7,298 nucleotides of DNA from Chitinophagaceae bacterium (GTDB taxonomy: Bacteria > Bacteroidota > Bacteroidia > Chitinophagales > UBA10324). The stretch lies in NCBI GenBank assembly GCA_023251195.1, contig JAHEZG010000202.1, positions 1 through 7,298 on the forward strand. The letters run 5' to 3'. The first letter of the stretch is position 1; every line of letters begins with the position of its first letter. The position numbers were made by a program, and so were the translations under genes. Of this stretch, positions 1 through 6,677 are shown piece after piece. The notes beneath the pieces were generated by a model, which worked only from the letters and a program-made list of their open reading frames with translations, did not search any database and had not been told where the DNA came from.

Positions 1-94
1 TAAAATGAGCAAAGGAATTTTCAAGGAAGCCATTCTCGGTGTATTGAAAATGAAGTGGAAAAGTTTATCGCAGAAAAACGCTTATGGTAAATAA
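1..94 (+). CDS. Possible C-terminal tail of an upstream gene (partial, 5' end outside window)
   Basis: An open frame enters from the left edge in the phase of base 2 and ends at TAA 92-94, giving about 30 residues that include MSKGIFKEAILGVLK. The SKGxFKEAxxGVL pattern recalls the C-terminal winged-helix end of CvfB-like S1 RNA-binding proteins (typically SKxxFKKAxGxLxK), but the match is short, needs one extra residue, and comes from memory of the family. A competing reading in the phase of base 1, from just after TAA 1-3 to TAA 88-90, gives a protein-like ending IENEVEKFIAEKRLW. That frame has no start codon inside the window and is closed at base 1, so it would need a frameshift. The stretch is too short to decide between them. 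Confidence 0.3.
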   Translation, partial: KMSKGIFKEAILGVLKMKWKSLSQKNAYGK

Positions 95-116
95 AACCCT
101 GAGAGTAATAGTATAA

Positions 117-641
117 ATGAATCTCAGTGAAGAAATATTAAAAGAACATTCACGAAAGCAAGCTGAAAAAATTGCGGCTTCTATCGGTGATGATGAAAAG
201 CGATTTGCTGAACTCATGCATTTATTTTTAGGAAATACCTATCGTGTGACACAGCGTGCCGCCTGGATTGTAAGTATTTGTGCCGAACGAAATCCATTTT
301 TGATAGAGCCTTATCTTTCTAAGATGGTGAATAATTTATCGGGCGAAGTTCATGATGCTGTGAAGCGAAACACACTCAGAATATTTCAATCGATTGAATT
401 ACCAAAAAAATTATGGGGCAAAACCGCTGATACATGTTTTCGTTTTTTGATGGATGCTGAAGAACCCATTGCGGTGAAAGTTTTTGCAATGACAGTTGCC
501 GCCAATATTTGTAAGCAAGAGCCCGAATTAAAAAACGAATTGCAGTTAGTGATTAACAATCAACTGGAAAATGCAAGTGCAGGATTTAAATCAAGGGCTA
601 AACGGGTGTTGCATCAATTATTAAAACCCGGTAAGATTTAA
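117..641 (+). CDS. Small HEAT/ARM-like alpha-helical repeat protein, function unknown
   Basis: I do not recognise a named family. The 174-residue product is predicted to be nearly all helical and soluble, with no signal peptide, membrane segment or catalytic motif. Successive amphipathic helix pairs can be seen at about residues 42-75 (RAAWIVSICAE, then FLIEPYLSKMVNNL), 76-93 (HDAVKRNTLRIFQSI), 105-133 (CFRFLMDAEE, then VKVFAMTVAANIC) and 136-170 (ending SRAKRVLHQLL). This resembles HEAT/ARM-type repeats, which usually act as binding scaffolds, so a protein or nucleic-acid binding role is inference only. ATG 117 is the first in-frame start after the preceding stop, and no clear ribosome-binding site precedes it, as is usual in Bacteroidota. 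Its last seven codons, stop included, overlap the 3' end of the convergent protease gene. Confidence 0.75.
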   Translation: MNLSEEILKEHSRKQAEKIAASIGDDEKRFAELMHLFLGNTYRVTQRAAWIVSICAERNPFLIEPYLSKMVNNLSGEVHDAVKRNTLRIFQSIELPKKLWGKTADTCFRFLMDAEEPIAVKVFAMTVAANICKQEPELKNELQLVINNQLENASAGFKSRAKRVLHQLLKPGKI

Positions 642-2015
642 AACTTTTATTACTTCAGTAATCGGTATTGCAAAACCAAGTCCCTCTATATTTTTTTCCT
701 TACTGATAATTTTATTTGAAATTATGCCAATTACTTTCCCAGTGCTGATGTCAATCAAAGGCCCTCCGCTGTTTCCGGGATTAATGGCAACATCAGTTTG
801 AATATAATTTTTTTCCTCCAGCCGTCGATTACCACTTACTATTCCTTTCGTAACAGTTTGGCCCAATTGCAAATCCTCAGGTGTTCCAACGGCAATAACT
901 TCGGTACCGGTAACTGAAATTTCCTTGCTGCTGCTCAATTCAAGCGGTTTAAATCCGCTTCCTGAAATTTTCAAAACAGCCACATCACGATCTTCAATAG
1001 CTCTGACAATTGTACCATCGAATGTAAATCCATTTTGAAAAATAACTTCAATTTTATCTGCCCCGCTTACCACATGATTATTTGTAAGCACATAACCATT
1101 TTGACTGATAATAAAACCACTGCCATGGCCAAAATTTGTTTTAATTGTTACAACTGAATTAACAACATTATTTACAACACCACTGTATCCTTCAGTTTTT
1201 ATAAATACAGGATTGTTCAAATCAATTGGCTCTAATTCGTTCGAAGGAATTTCGGTTCCCTTTTTAATTGTCAGTTCTTTAAATTTTGAATCGCACATCA
1301 AACCTGCAAGCGCATCTTTTAAGGTCATTGTTAACAGCTCATTGAATTTTAAACTTTCATCGTTTTTAAAAAAACCTGTTGTGGTAGTTTCATAAACTAC
1401 ATTTTCCTGTTCTACATTAAATAAAGACCAATGCACCATTACACTCATAGAAGCATTTAAACTAAGCATGTCTGTATTTTTTGTATAAAAAATTATTTCG
1501 CCACCCAATGCCAATTCCGGAACATCAGATTTACTATTGAACAGGGCATTTAACCCTACAGTTTTATATCCCCATTCACTCATATAAGTTGATAATTCTC
1601 TGGCAAATTTCGGATCAGACATAGAGGTAGATTGAACCTGAACTCCATAATAAACAAAGCCTAATTTTTCAATTTTACCAGTTGCGTCGGTAATTTGAGT
1701 TACTTCAATTTTATGCGAAACAAATCCTGAGTCCGGTTTGGATAACGAATCTAGTTTCAGGCTATATTCTTTAACACCTAGTTTTTTAACATCGGGTGCA
1801 ATCATTCCTTTAGTAATAAAACCTTTTTGAAACACAATAATTGCATCGTCTTTATCCTTTGTATTAAATCTTACCGGCGAATGCAGAATTGCTGAAGTGC
1901 CTATTGAAATTTCAGCCGATTTAGGTGATGTGCTGATTTTTACAGTTTGCGAAAAGGAAATTGAAATTCCAATAACCTGAAAGGTTAACATCAAAAGCGC
2001 TACTATTTTTTTCAT
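621..2015 (-). CDS. Secreted HtrA/DegP-type serine protease (family S1C) without a PDZ domain
   Basis: The 464-residue product starts with a Sec signal peptide (MKKIVALLMLTFQVIGISIS, probably cut near residue 22) and no lipobox, so it should be periplasmic or exported. Residues about 25-70 (VKISTSPKSAEISIG... then FQKGF) look like a PEGA-type beta domain. Residues about 117-245 form an unassigned region with ALGGEIIFYTKN and MVHWSLFNVEQENVVYET. Residues about 280-460 are a trypsin-fold domain with a complete triad: His314 in GYVLTNNHVV, Asp344 in DRDVAVLKI and Ser416 in NPGNSGGPLID. The chain stops after the protease domain, so the PDZ domains of classical DegP/DegS are missing. The likely role is envelope protein quality control or regulated cleavage, with the N-terminal part possibly sensing or binding substrate (inference). 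ATG 2015 is chosen because it gives a good signal peptide. Confidence 0.88.
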   Translation of the reverse strand: MKKIVALLMLTFQVIGISISFSQTVKISTSPKSAEISIGTSAILHSPVRFNTKDKDDAIIVFQKGFITKGMIAPDVKKLGVKEYSLKLDSLSKPDSGFVSHKIEVTQITDATGKIEKLGFVYYGVQVQSTSMSDPKFARELSTYMSEWGYKTVGLNALFNSKSDVPELALGGEIIFYTKNTDMLSLNASMSVMVHWSLFNVEQENVVYETTTTGFFKNDESLKFNELLTMTLKDALAGLMCDSKFKELTIKKGTEIPSNELEPIDLNNPVFIKTEGYSGVVNNVVNSVVTIKTNFGHGSGFIISQNGYVLTNNHVVSGADKIEVIFQNGFTFDGTIVRAIEDRDVAVLKISGSGFKPLELSSSKEISVTGTEVIAVGTPEDLQLGQTVTKGIVSGNRRLEEKNYIQTDVAINPGNSGGPLIDISTGKVIGIISNKIISKEKNIEGLGFAIPITEVIKVLNLTGF

Positions 2016-2165
2016 TTCTGCAAATTTTTTTCGAAAATAAAATTGAATTTGATTTTGTGGTTATTAAAAAAACAACTTTAAAAAAACTCCTCTGTAATTC
2101 TTTTTCAACCATCGATCGTTTTGATTTTATAAGCGACAGTCTTTTTGATTTTAACTTTCAATTTC
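2016..2165. other. AT-rich spacer between miaE and the protease gene, with a short repeated motif
   Basis: This 150-base spacer lies between two minus-strand genes. The 9-mer TTTGATTTT occurs three times (2048-2056, 2120-2128, 2144-2152), and the last two copies extend to an 11-base direct repeat, TTTTGATTTTA, spaced 24 bases apart. The copies lie upstream of the protease gene and could be binding sites, but in such AT-rich sequence chance is a fair explanation. I found no promoter with good Bacteroidota -33/-7 spacing and no hairpin with a T-run that would end miaE transcription. A 63-codon open frame at 1921-2112 on the minus strand overlaps the protease start out of frame and is not credible. 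Confidence 0.35.
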
Positions 2166-2747
2166 CTAATGCATCCTATCCCCTCTCACTTCTAAACTTT
2201 CAATAATATTTTTTTCAATTTCTAAAAATTCATTCCATCGGATTTTAACTTTTTCTTCCGGAAAATATTTTTTTGCCAGCGAAATAAATAGCCGGTAATG
2301 TCCAGCTTCCGATTCCATGAAGCCGCGATAGAATGCCCGCATGGTTTCATCTTCTAATCCTTCGCTTAATAATTTAAACCGTTCACAGCTCCGCGCTTCA
2401 ATCAAGGCACTGATTAAAAGTTTATCGAGCATTCGTTCTTCGGGCGAAATATTTTTTCGCTCGTTTTGAAAAAGTTGATTTACATATTCATCTCTTCTTT
2501 GTCGGCCCAATTTCAGATTGCGCTTTTTCAGTTCAGCTAACACCTGTCGAAAATGCCCCCACTCTTCAGTTACAATCGGCGCCAATTCATCCACCAACTC
2601 AACACGCTCAGGATACGATTGAATTAAACTGATACATGTGCTCGATGCCTTTTGTTCGCAATACGCGTGATCGGTTAAAACTTCTTCCAAACTTTTTTCA
2701 GCAAGATTTACCCATCGCGGGTCGGTTGGTAATTTTAGTCCGAGCAT
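2166..2747 (-). CDS. miaE: tRNA-(ms2io6A)-hydroxylase MiaE
   Basis: MiaE is a ferritin-like diiron monooxygenase that uses O2 to hydroxylate the isopentenyl side chain of ms2i6A at tRNA position 37, next to the anticodon. The 193-residue product shows the expected four-helix ligand set: Glu31 (DHAYCEQKA), Glu62 and His65 (EEWGH, the first ExxH), Glu117 (IEARSCERF), and Glu147 with His150 (ESEAGHY, the second ExxH). Length, motif order and the flanking wording (ALIEARSCERF, FMESEAGHYRLF) fit the family well. No signal peptide is present, consistent with a cytoplasmic enzyme. ATG 2747 is the natural start, with the family-typical opening MLGLKLPTDPRW. It reads in the same direction as tamL upstream, but the spacer carries a large inverted repeat whose near arm ends six bases before this start, so cotranscription and translation may be affected. 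Confidence 0.93.
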   Translation of the reverse strand: MLGLKLPTDPRWVNLAEKSLEEVLTDHAYCEQKASSTCISLIQSYPERVELVDELAPIVTEEWGHFRQVLAELKKRNLKLGRQRRDEYVNQLFQNERKNISPEERMLDKLLISALIEARSCERFKLLSEGLEDETMRAFYRGFMESEAGHYRLFISLAKKYFPEEKVKIRWNEFLEIEKNIIESLEVRGDRMH

Positions 2748-2753
2748 TTTTGA

Positions 2754-2860
2754 TAGCTGTTAGCATTTAGCTGTTAGCATTTAGGTGGTTTCGATTTTCA
2801 ATTTTATTCATTTTCCATTGCTGATTTAGCTCCCAGCTAATTGCTAAAAGCTAATAGCTA
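2754..2860. repeat. Imperfect inverted repeat, arms with a 14-base period, filling the tamL-miaE spacer
   Basis: The left arm (2754-2784) is two exact tandem copies of TAGCTGTTAGCATT followed by TAG. The right arm (2827-2860) begins TAGCTCCC and carries AGCTAAT at 2835-2841 and again at 2849-2855, also 14 bases apart. The reverse complement of the right arm matches the left arm at 23 of 31 positions by my alignment, and two mismatches would be G-U pairs in RNA. The loop is about 42 bases. The arms end two bases from the tamL stop codon and six bases from the miaE start codon. It could be an RNA hairpin controlling readthrough or miaE translation, or a REP/MITE-like palindromic element. I see no T-run typical of an intrinsic terminator. 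Confidence 0.75.
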
Positions 2861-2862
2861 TT

Positions 2863-5190
2863 TTAAAACGGATATCCAATAGCAATATTAAGTATGAGAT
2901 TATTTTTTCTCCAAAGAGAACTTGCAAAATCAATTTTATTTAAAATCCATCGCTCAGTTTCAGGAAGTGTAGGATTGCGCAATGGCATAGCAACATCACC
3001 TCTGAAAATAAAATAACTGAAGTCTAAACGCAAACCAACTCCTGCACCAACAGCAATCTCTTTGTAAAAACGCAAAGCTTCAAAATTTGCCCCTTCATTC
3101 TCCGGATTTTTTTTCAGCATCCAGATATTTCCTGCATCGGTAAAAAATGCACCCTTCAAAACTCCGATAATGTGAAAACGATATTCCAGATTTCCTTCCA
3201 GTTTTATGTCACCGGTCTGATTATAAAATCCATTATTCTGACTGGAAGACGAAGAACCCGGACCAAGTGAACGAATGCGCCAGGCACGAATATCATTTGG
3301 ACCGCCAACCGAAAATTGCCTGATGTATGGAAGTACATCGGAATTGGAAAATGGCAGCCCGATGCCGGAAAAAAAGTGCGCAACAAAATTTCTCTGCTTG
3401 CTGAACAACCAATAATATTTATAATCAAATTCAAGTCGAAGAAAATTATTGTAAGGAACATTCAATATTAATGAATGACCGGTTATAGAATCAATCCGGA
3501 ATTTTATTGCGTGTGTAGCATCATTCAAAAACCATAGCACTCCACCTGCTAATTCAAAACCGGTTCTCATAACAAAGAAATTTTTCAGTTTTTCATAATC
3601 CTGATTCGAATAAGTGAAGGTGTAATTGCATCCTGTTATTAACTGGTCAGAAAAAGTTTGTTTCAATAAAAAATCTGAATTCAATTTCGCTCGAAATGAA
3701 TCGCTCTTAATAATGGGCCGTGTGTAGGTTAATGAAATTCCGGGTTGATGCCTTTTTAAGTCCTTTACCGGTTCACGAAAATCATAACCGAAACTGAAGT
3801 TCTGATTGTAGAGCGAATAAATTCCGGTTTGAAATAAAGCACTGGTGGTTATTGAAACATTTGTATGTTGCTCAGCATATCGCGATACTTTTTTATATAA
3901 AACCGGAAACAATATTCGCGGAATTGAAAAGCTTAAACTGCTGCTTGCATTAAATAACAGGCTGTCGATTTTTGCCACCGGAATTTCTACTCCGCCAATT
4001 GCATTGAAAGTTAAACGGGTGGCATCCCTGGCCAGATTTCTGTTTAAGTAAGATAATGAAATGGAGTTGCCAAAATTGTTTTCAATGTTTGCAGCCTTTA
4101 TTTCGGGTGATATAGTACTGACTTTGTAAGGAGTTAACCGGATGTTACAATCGAGCGAATCTTTGCCAACCTGCTGATATTGCACACTTATAAATTTAAA
4201 AGTTCCTAAATCTGAAATCCGGTGAATGGTAAAATCATTTTTCTTCATTGAATACTTTTCTCCGGGGGTTATGAACTGCACCCGATACAACCTTTTAGGG
4301 TTCAATACATTTTTTTCAGAAACAAAATACAGCTTTTTATATTCAATTGTATCTATAGCACCCATGGAATCGGTAATGATTGGATTGTAAGATTGGTTAA
4401 TGAAAACATTTCGGATATAATAAACTTGTTGCACGGCTGAACTGTCATTTTCATCAATACGCACTTTTACATTTGCCCGATGATTTATGATCGGCGTATC
4501 CACCACAAAATATATTTCATTGTAACTGAATCGATACAATCCCCAGTTTTGTAAATCTTTTTGAATTCGCTTTCTTTCTTCCTCCATCTTTTCAAAATCG
4601 AGCGGCGATCCGGTTTTCAATACAGAATTCTTTGAAGACTCAAGCATTAATGCAGTTATAACCTGCTCTCCTTTCACATACTGAATTGTATCAATCGTAT
4701 AAAGTGTATCAGCATACACATCGTAATAAGCTGCAACTTTTCTTCCTTTAATTTTATAATGACCGGATACAGTTGCATCCAGGTATCCCTTAGTATGCAG
4801 GTATTCCTCCATCAGATTGGATGAATAGTACAACATCATTGAATCAAAAATCACAGGTGCTTCTCCAATGTGTGTTTGCATCCAGTAGCTCAACCCTTTC
4901 AATTTTTTGGTTTGAAAAATATTATAAACCCACAGGTTCAGTTTAAATAATCCAAGAGTGGTTTTATTGGGCTTTTGTTTAGCGAATAACAAAAGTGAAG
5001 AAGCGAGTGAATTATTGTTTTCAATATTCTTCTTTATTTTTTTCCAGTCAACTTTATCTTTTAAAATAATTTTATTGCTGTTCAATAAATATTTTCCATT
5101 CGGAATATTGCGTGTTGAAATACATGATGTAAACGCAACAGAAATAATTGCCAGAAAAATGATACTTATACTTGTCCTGTAAATCCGCAT
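2863..5190 (-). CDS. tamL: TamL: Omp85/TamA-family outer-membrane assembly lipoprotein
   Basis: This is the Bacteroidota lipoprotein version of TamA, an outer-membrane barrel that with TamB helps build the outer membrane. The 775-residue product begins with a lipoprotein signal (MRIYRTSISIIFLAIISVAF, then TSC), putting the acylated Cys at residue 23. It continues with CISTRNIPNGKYLLNSNKI, an opening typical of these proteins. Residues about 35-355 are POTRA-like beta-alpha repeats, for example EEYLHTKGYLDATV near 128-141. Residues about 365-775 are an Omp85 barrel with the loop-6 region GGPNDIRAWRIRSLGPGS at 629-646, strand GDIKLEGNLEYRF at 660-672 and a C-terminal strand ending in Phe (LILNIAIGYPF). 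No tamB lies downstream; miaE follows instead. The start codon is two bases from that of the divergent methyltransferase gene, so its promoter must lie inside that gene. Confidence 0.9.
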   Translation of the reverse strand: MRIYRTSISIIFLAIISVAFTSCISTRNIPNGKYLLNSNKIILKDKVDWKKIKKNIENNNSLASSLLLFAKQKPNKTTLGLFKLNLWVYNIFQTKKLKGLSYWMQTHIGEAPVIFDSMMLYYSSNLMEEYLHTKGYLDATVSGHYKIKGRKVAAYYDVYADTLYTIDTIQYVKGEQVITALMLESSKNSVLKTGSPLDFEKMEEERKRIQKDLQNWGLYRFSYNEIYFVVDTPIINHRANVKVRIDENDSSAVQQVYYIRNVFINQSYNPIITDSMGAIDTIEYKKLYFVSEKNVLNPKRLYRVQFITPGEKYSMKKNDFTIHRISDLGTFKFISVQYQQVGKDSLDCNIRLTPYKVSTISPEIKAANIENNFGNSISLSYLNRNLARDATRLTFNAIGGVEIPVAKIDSLLFNASSSLSFSIPRILFPVLYKKVSRYAEQHTNVSITTSALFQTGIYSLYNQNFSFGYDFREPVKDLKRHQPGISLTYTRPIIKSDSFRAKLNSDFLLKQTFSDQLITGCNYTFTYSNQDYEKLKNFFVMRTGFELAGGVLWFLNDATHAIKFRIDSITGHSLILNVPYNNFLRLEFDYKYYWLFSKQRNFVAHFFSGIGLPFSNSDVLPYIRQFSVGGPNDIRAWRIRSLGPGSSSSSQNNGFYNQTGDIKLEGNLEYRFHIIGVLKGAFFTDAGNIWMLKKNPENEGANFEALRFYKEIAVGAGVGLRLDFSYFIFRGDVAMPLRNPTLPETERWILNKIDFASSLWRKNNLILNIAIGYPF
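5148..5174 (+). promoter_or_regulatory. Candidate promoter of the SpoU methyltransferase gene, inside tamL
   Basis: TTG at 5148-5150 is followed, after 16 bases, by TATACTTG at 5167-5174, one mismatch from the Bacteroidota -7 consensus TAnnTTTG. The spacing is slightly shorter than usual. Transcription would start near 5181 and leave a leader of about 12 bases before ATG 5193. The start codons almost touch, so a promoter within tamL is required unless the gene is read from further upstream. The motif match itself is weak. Confidence 0.25.
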
Positions 5191-5192
5191 GA

Positions 5193-5951
5193 ATGTTTTC
5201 TAAACCGCTTGAAAAGTACATTAATTCGTTAAGAGTCAAAAAATTCCGTGAAGAACACCGTTGCTTTATTGCTGAAGGTGAAAAAGCAGTTAGTGAAATC
5301 TTACACTCAACCTTAGTGATTGATAAAATCCTTTTCACTGATAAACTAAAAGATAAAGGAATGGTAATGGGTAAAATTTCACAGGAGCATTTAGTGATTG
5401 TGGAAGAACATGAAATGAAAAAAATTTCGGAACTTCAAACCCCGCCAACCGTGTTGGCGCTCGTACAAATTCCGGAATATAAAATTGATATCAGCCAACT
5501 CACATCAGGTTTGCATTTAGTGCTGGATGGCATTCAGGACCCTGGAAACATGGGAACAATCATTCGCATTGCCGATTGGTTTGGAATTGAAAACATTTTT
5601 TGTTCGGAAAATTGTGTGGATGCTTATAATGCGAAAGTGGTGCAGGCGAGCATGGGTTCTATTGCGAGGGTGAAAGTGTTTGAAAAAAACCTTGTCGAGG
5701 TTTTAACTGAAAGTCAATTGCCGAAAATTTTAACAGTAATGGAAAATTCAACAACAATTTATAACAATGAGTATTCTACAAATGCCTTAATTGTGATAGG
5801 CAGTGAAGGAAAAGGAGTTTCAGAAGAAGCCAAACAACTTTGTACGAATCATATTTCAATTCCGAAATTCGGCAATGCTGAATCATTGAATGCCGCAGTG
5901 GCCACAGGAATTATTTGCGCTGCGCTTTCTGAAAAAAGAATTCTGCAATAG
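5193..5951 (+). CDS. SpoU/TrmH-family RNA 2'-O-methyltransferase
   Basis: This is a SPOUT-superfamily enzyme that transfers methyl from S-adenosylmethionine to a ribose 2'-OH in rRNA or tRNA; the target nucleotide cannot be read from the sequence. In 252 residues it shows an N-terminal L30e-like substrate-binding domain (about 1-95, opening MFSKPLEKYINSLRVKKFRE, with FIAEGEKAV at 25-33). The knotted SpoU domain (about 105-250) follows. Motif 1 is DPGNMGTIIRIADWFG with Asn119 and the likely catalytic Arg125, motif 2 is GSEGKGVS (203-210), and motif 3 is IPKFGNAESLNAAVA (223-237). The opening is standard for the family, which supports ATG 5193. It is divergent from tamL, an arrangement I recall as common in Bacteroidota. 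The msrA start lies 54 bases downstream with no evident terminator, so the two may be cotranscribed. Confidence 0.9.
   Translation: MFSKPLEKYINSLRVKKFREEHRCFIAEGEKAVSEILHSTLVIDKILFTDKLKDKGMVMGKISQEHLVIVEEHEMKKISELQTPPTVLALVQIPEYKIDISQLTSGLHLVLDGIQDPGNMGTIIRIADWFGIENIFCSENCVDAYNAKVVQASMGSIARVKVFEKNLVEVLTESQLPKILTVMENSTTIYNNEYSTNALIVIGSEGKGVSEEAKQLCTNHISIPKFGNAESLNAAVATGIICAALSEKRILQ
5211..5240 (-). promoter_or_regulatory. Candidate tamL promoter, inside the SpoU methyltransferase gene
   Basis: Read on the minus strand, TTTG (5240-5237) is followed after 18 bases by TACTTTTC (5218-5211), one mismatch from the Bacteroidota -7 consensus TAnnTTTG. The spacing fits the usual range. Transcription would start near 5205, giving a short leader of about 15 bases before the tamL ATG at 5190. 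This was found by eye and such sequence is AT-rich, so chance matches are likely, but some promoter must lie here because the genes abut. Confidence 0.35.
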
Positions 5952-6005
5952 AAATCCAAACCGCGGAACCGTTTCGTAGTTTATGTGTTCACAATAAAAC
6001 GACAG

Positions 6006-6677
6006 ATGAAAAAAAACTTCAGCAAAATTTTTTTTGCCTTCTTAGGTATCACACAATTCTCGTGTGCGCAACAAACAGAAACGAACTCAAAAGCAATGAA
6101 CGAAAAAGTAAAATTTGAATCGGAACAAATAAATCCGAATACAGTATTGGATACGGCAACATTTGGTATGGGTTGTTTCTGGTGCAGCGAAGCAATATTT
6201 CTCCAGTTAAATGGAGTGCAATCAGTAACATCAGGCTATTCAGGCGGGCAAGTTTTAAATCCATCTTACAAAGAAGTATGCAGCGGTTTAACAGGGCATG
6301 CTGAAGTAGTGCAGGTTGCCTACAATCCATCCATTGTAAGTTACGATGAATTGCTTCATGCTTTCTGGTTAGCGCACGACCCCACAACACTAAACCGGCA
6401 AGGTGCTGATGCCGGAACGCAGTATCGTTCGGTTGTTTTTTATCACAACGATTATCAGAAATCGTTAGCAGAGAAATACAAAAAAGAACTGGATGCATCG
6501 GGTGCATTCGCTTCGCCAATCGTTACTGAAATTTCCGCATTCGAAACTTTTTATAAGGCAGAGGATTACCATCAGGATTATTACAACCAAAACGGTAGTG
6601 CTCCATATTGTCAGATTGTAATTGCACCAAAAGTGGAAAAATTCAGAAAAGTTTTTGAAGGAAAGTTAAAGCAATAG
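6006..6677 (+). CDS. msrA: Peptide-methionine (S)-S-oxide reductase MsrA, envelope lipoprotein form
   Basis: MsrA reduces the S-epimer of methionine sulfoxide in proteins, repairing oxidative damage. From ATG 6006 the product is 223 residues with a lipoprotein signal (MKKNFSKIFFAFLGITQFSC), placing the lipidated Cys at residue 20 and the enzyme in the envelope. The linker at about 21-49 is polar and likely flexible. The MsrA domain follows with GMGCFWCSEAIF (catalytic Cys57, a second Cys at 60), GYSGG, TGHAEVVQV, LNRQGADAGTQYRSVVFY and the C-terminal PYCQIVIAPKVEKF with Cys202 as a probable resolving cysteine. An in-frame GTG at 5985 would add seven residues ahead of the signal peptide. I prefer 6006 because it gives a compact MKK signal. 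No thioredoxin-like partner or MsrB is visible nearby. It may be cotranscribed with the methyltransferase gene. Confidence 0.92.
   Translation: MKKNFSKIFFAFLGITQFSCAQQTETNSKAMNEKVKFESEQINPNTVLDTATFGMGCFWCSEAIFLQLNGVQSVTSGYSGGQVLNPSYKEVCSGLTGHAEVVQVAYNPSIVSYDELLHAFWLAHDPTTLNRQGADAGTQYRSVVFYHNDYQKSLAEKYKKELDASGAFASPIVTEISAFETFYKAEDYHQDYYNQNGSAPYCQIVIAPKVEKFRKVFEGKLKQ

Noticed and set aside
1213..1395. 60-codon plus-strand frame inside the protease gene
   Set aside because: It is antisense to an intact protease gene and shows no start signal or family resemblance.
2754..2860. CRISPR array
   Set aside because: The repeats are 14 bases in direct tandem without spacers, the second arm is inverted, and no cas genes are present.
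3204..3461. Small open frames within tamL (3204-3461 minus, 3845-4051 plus, 4958-5182 plus)
   Set aside because: All are embedded in the Omp85 coding sequence and show hydrophobic or random composition expected of out-of-frame reading.
5072..5338. 88-codon minus-strand frame spanning the tamL/methyltransferase junction
   Set aside because: It overlaps the well-supported starts of both genes in a different frame and has no recognisable product.
5985..6005. GTG 5985 as the msrA start
   Set aside because: It would add seven residues (MFTIKRQ) before a complete MKK-type lipoprotein signal beginning at ATG 6006.
6049..6519. 156-codon open frame on the minus strand antisense to msrA
   Set aside because: It lies wholly inside msrA, whose motifs are complete and in frame; the translated product resembles no family and looks like a mirror of codon bias.
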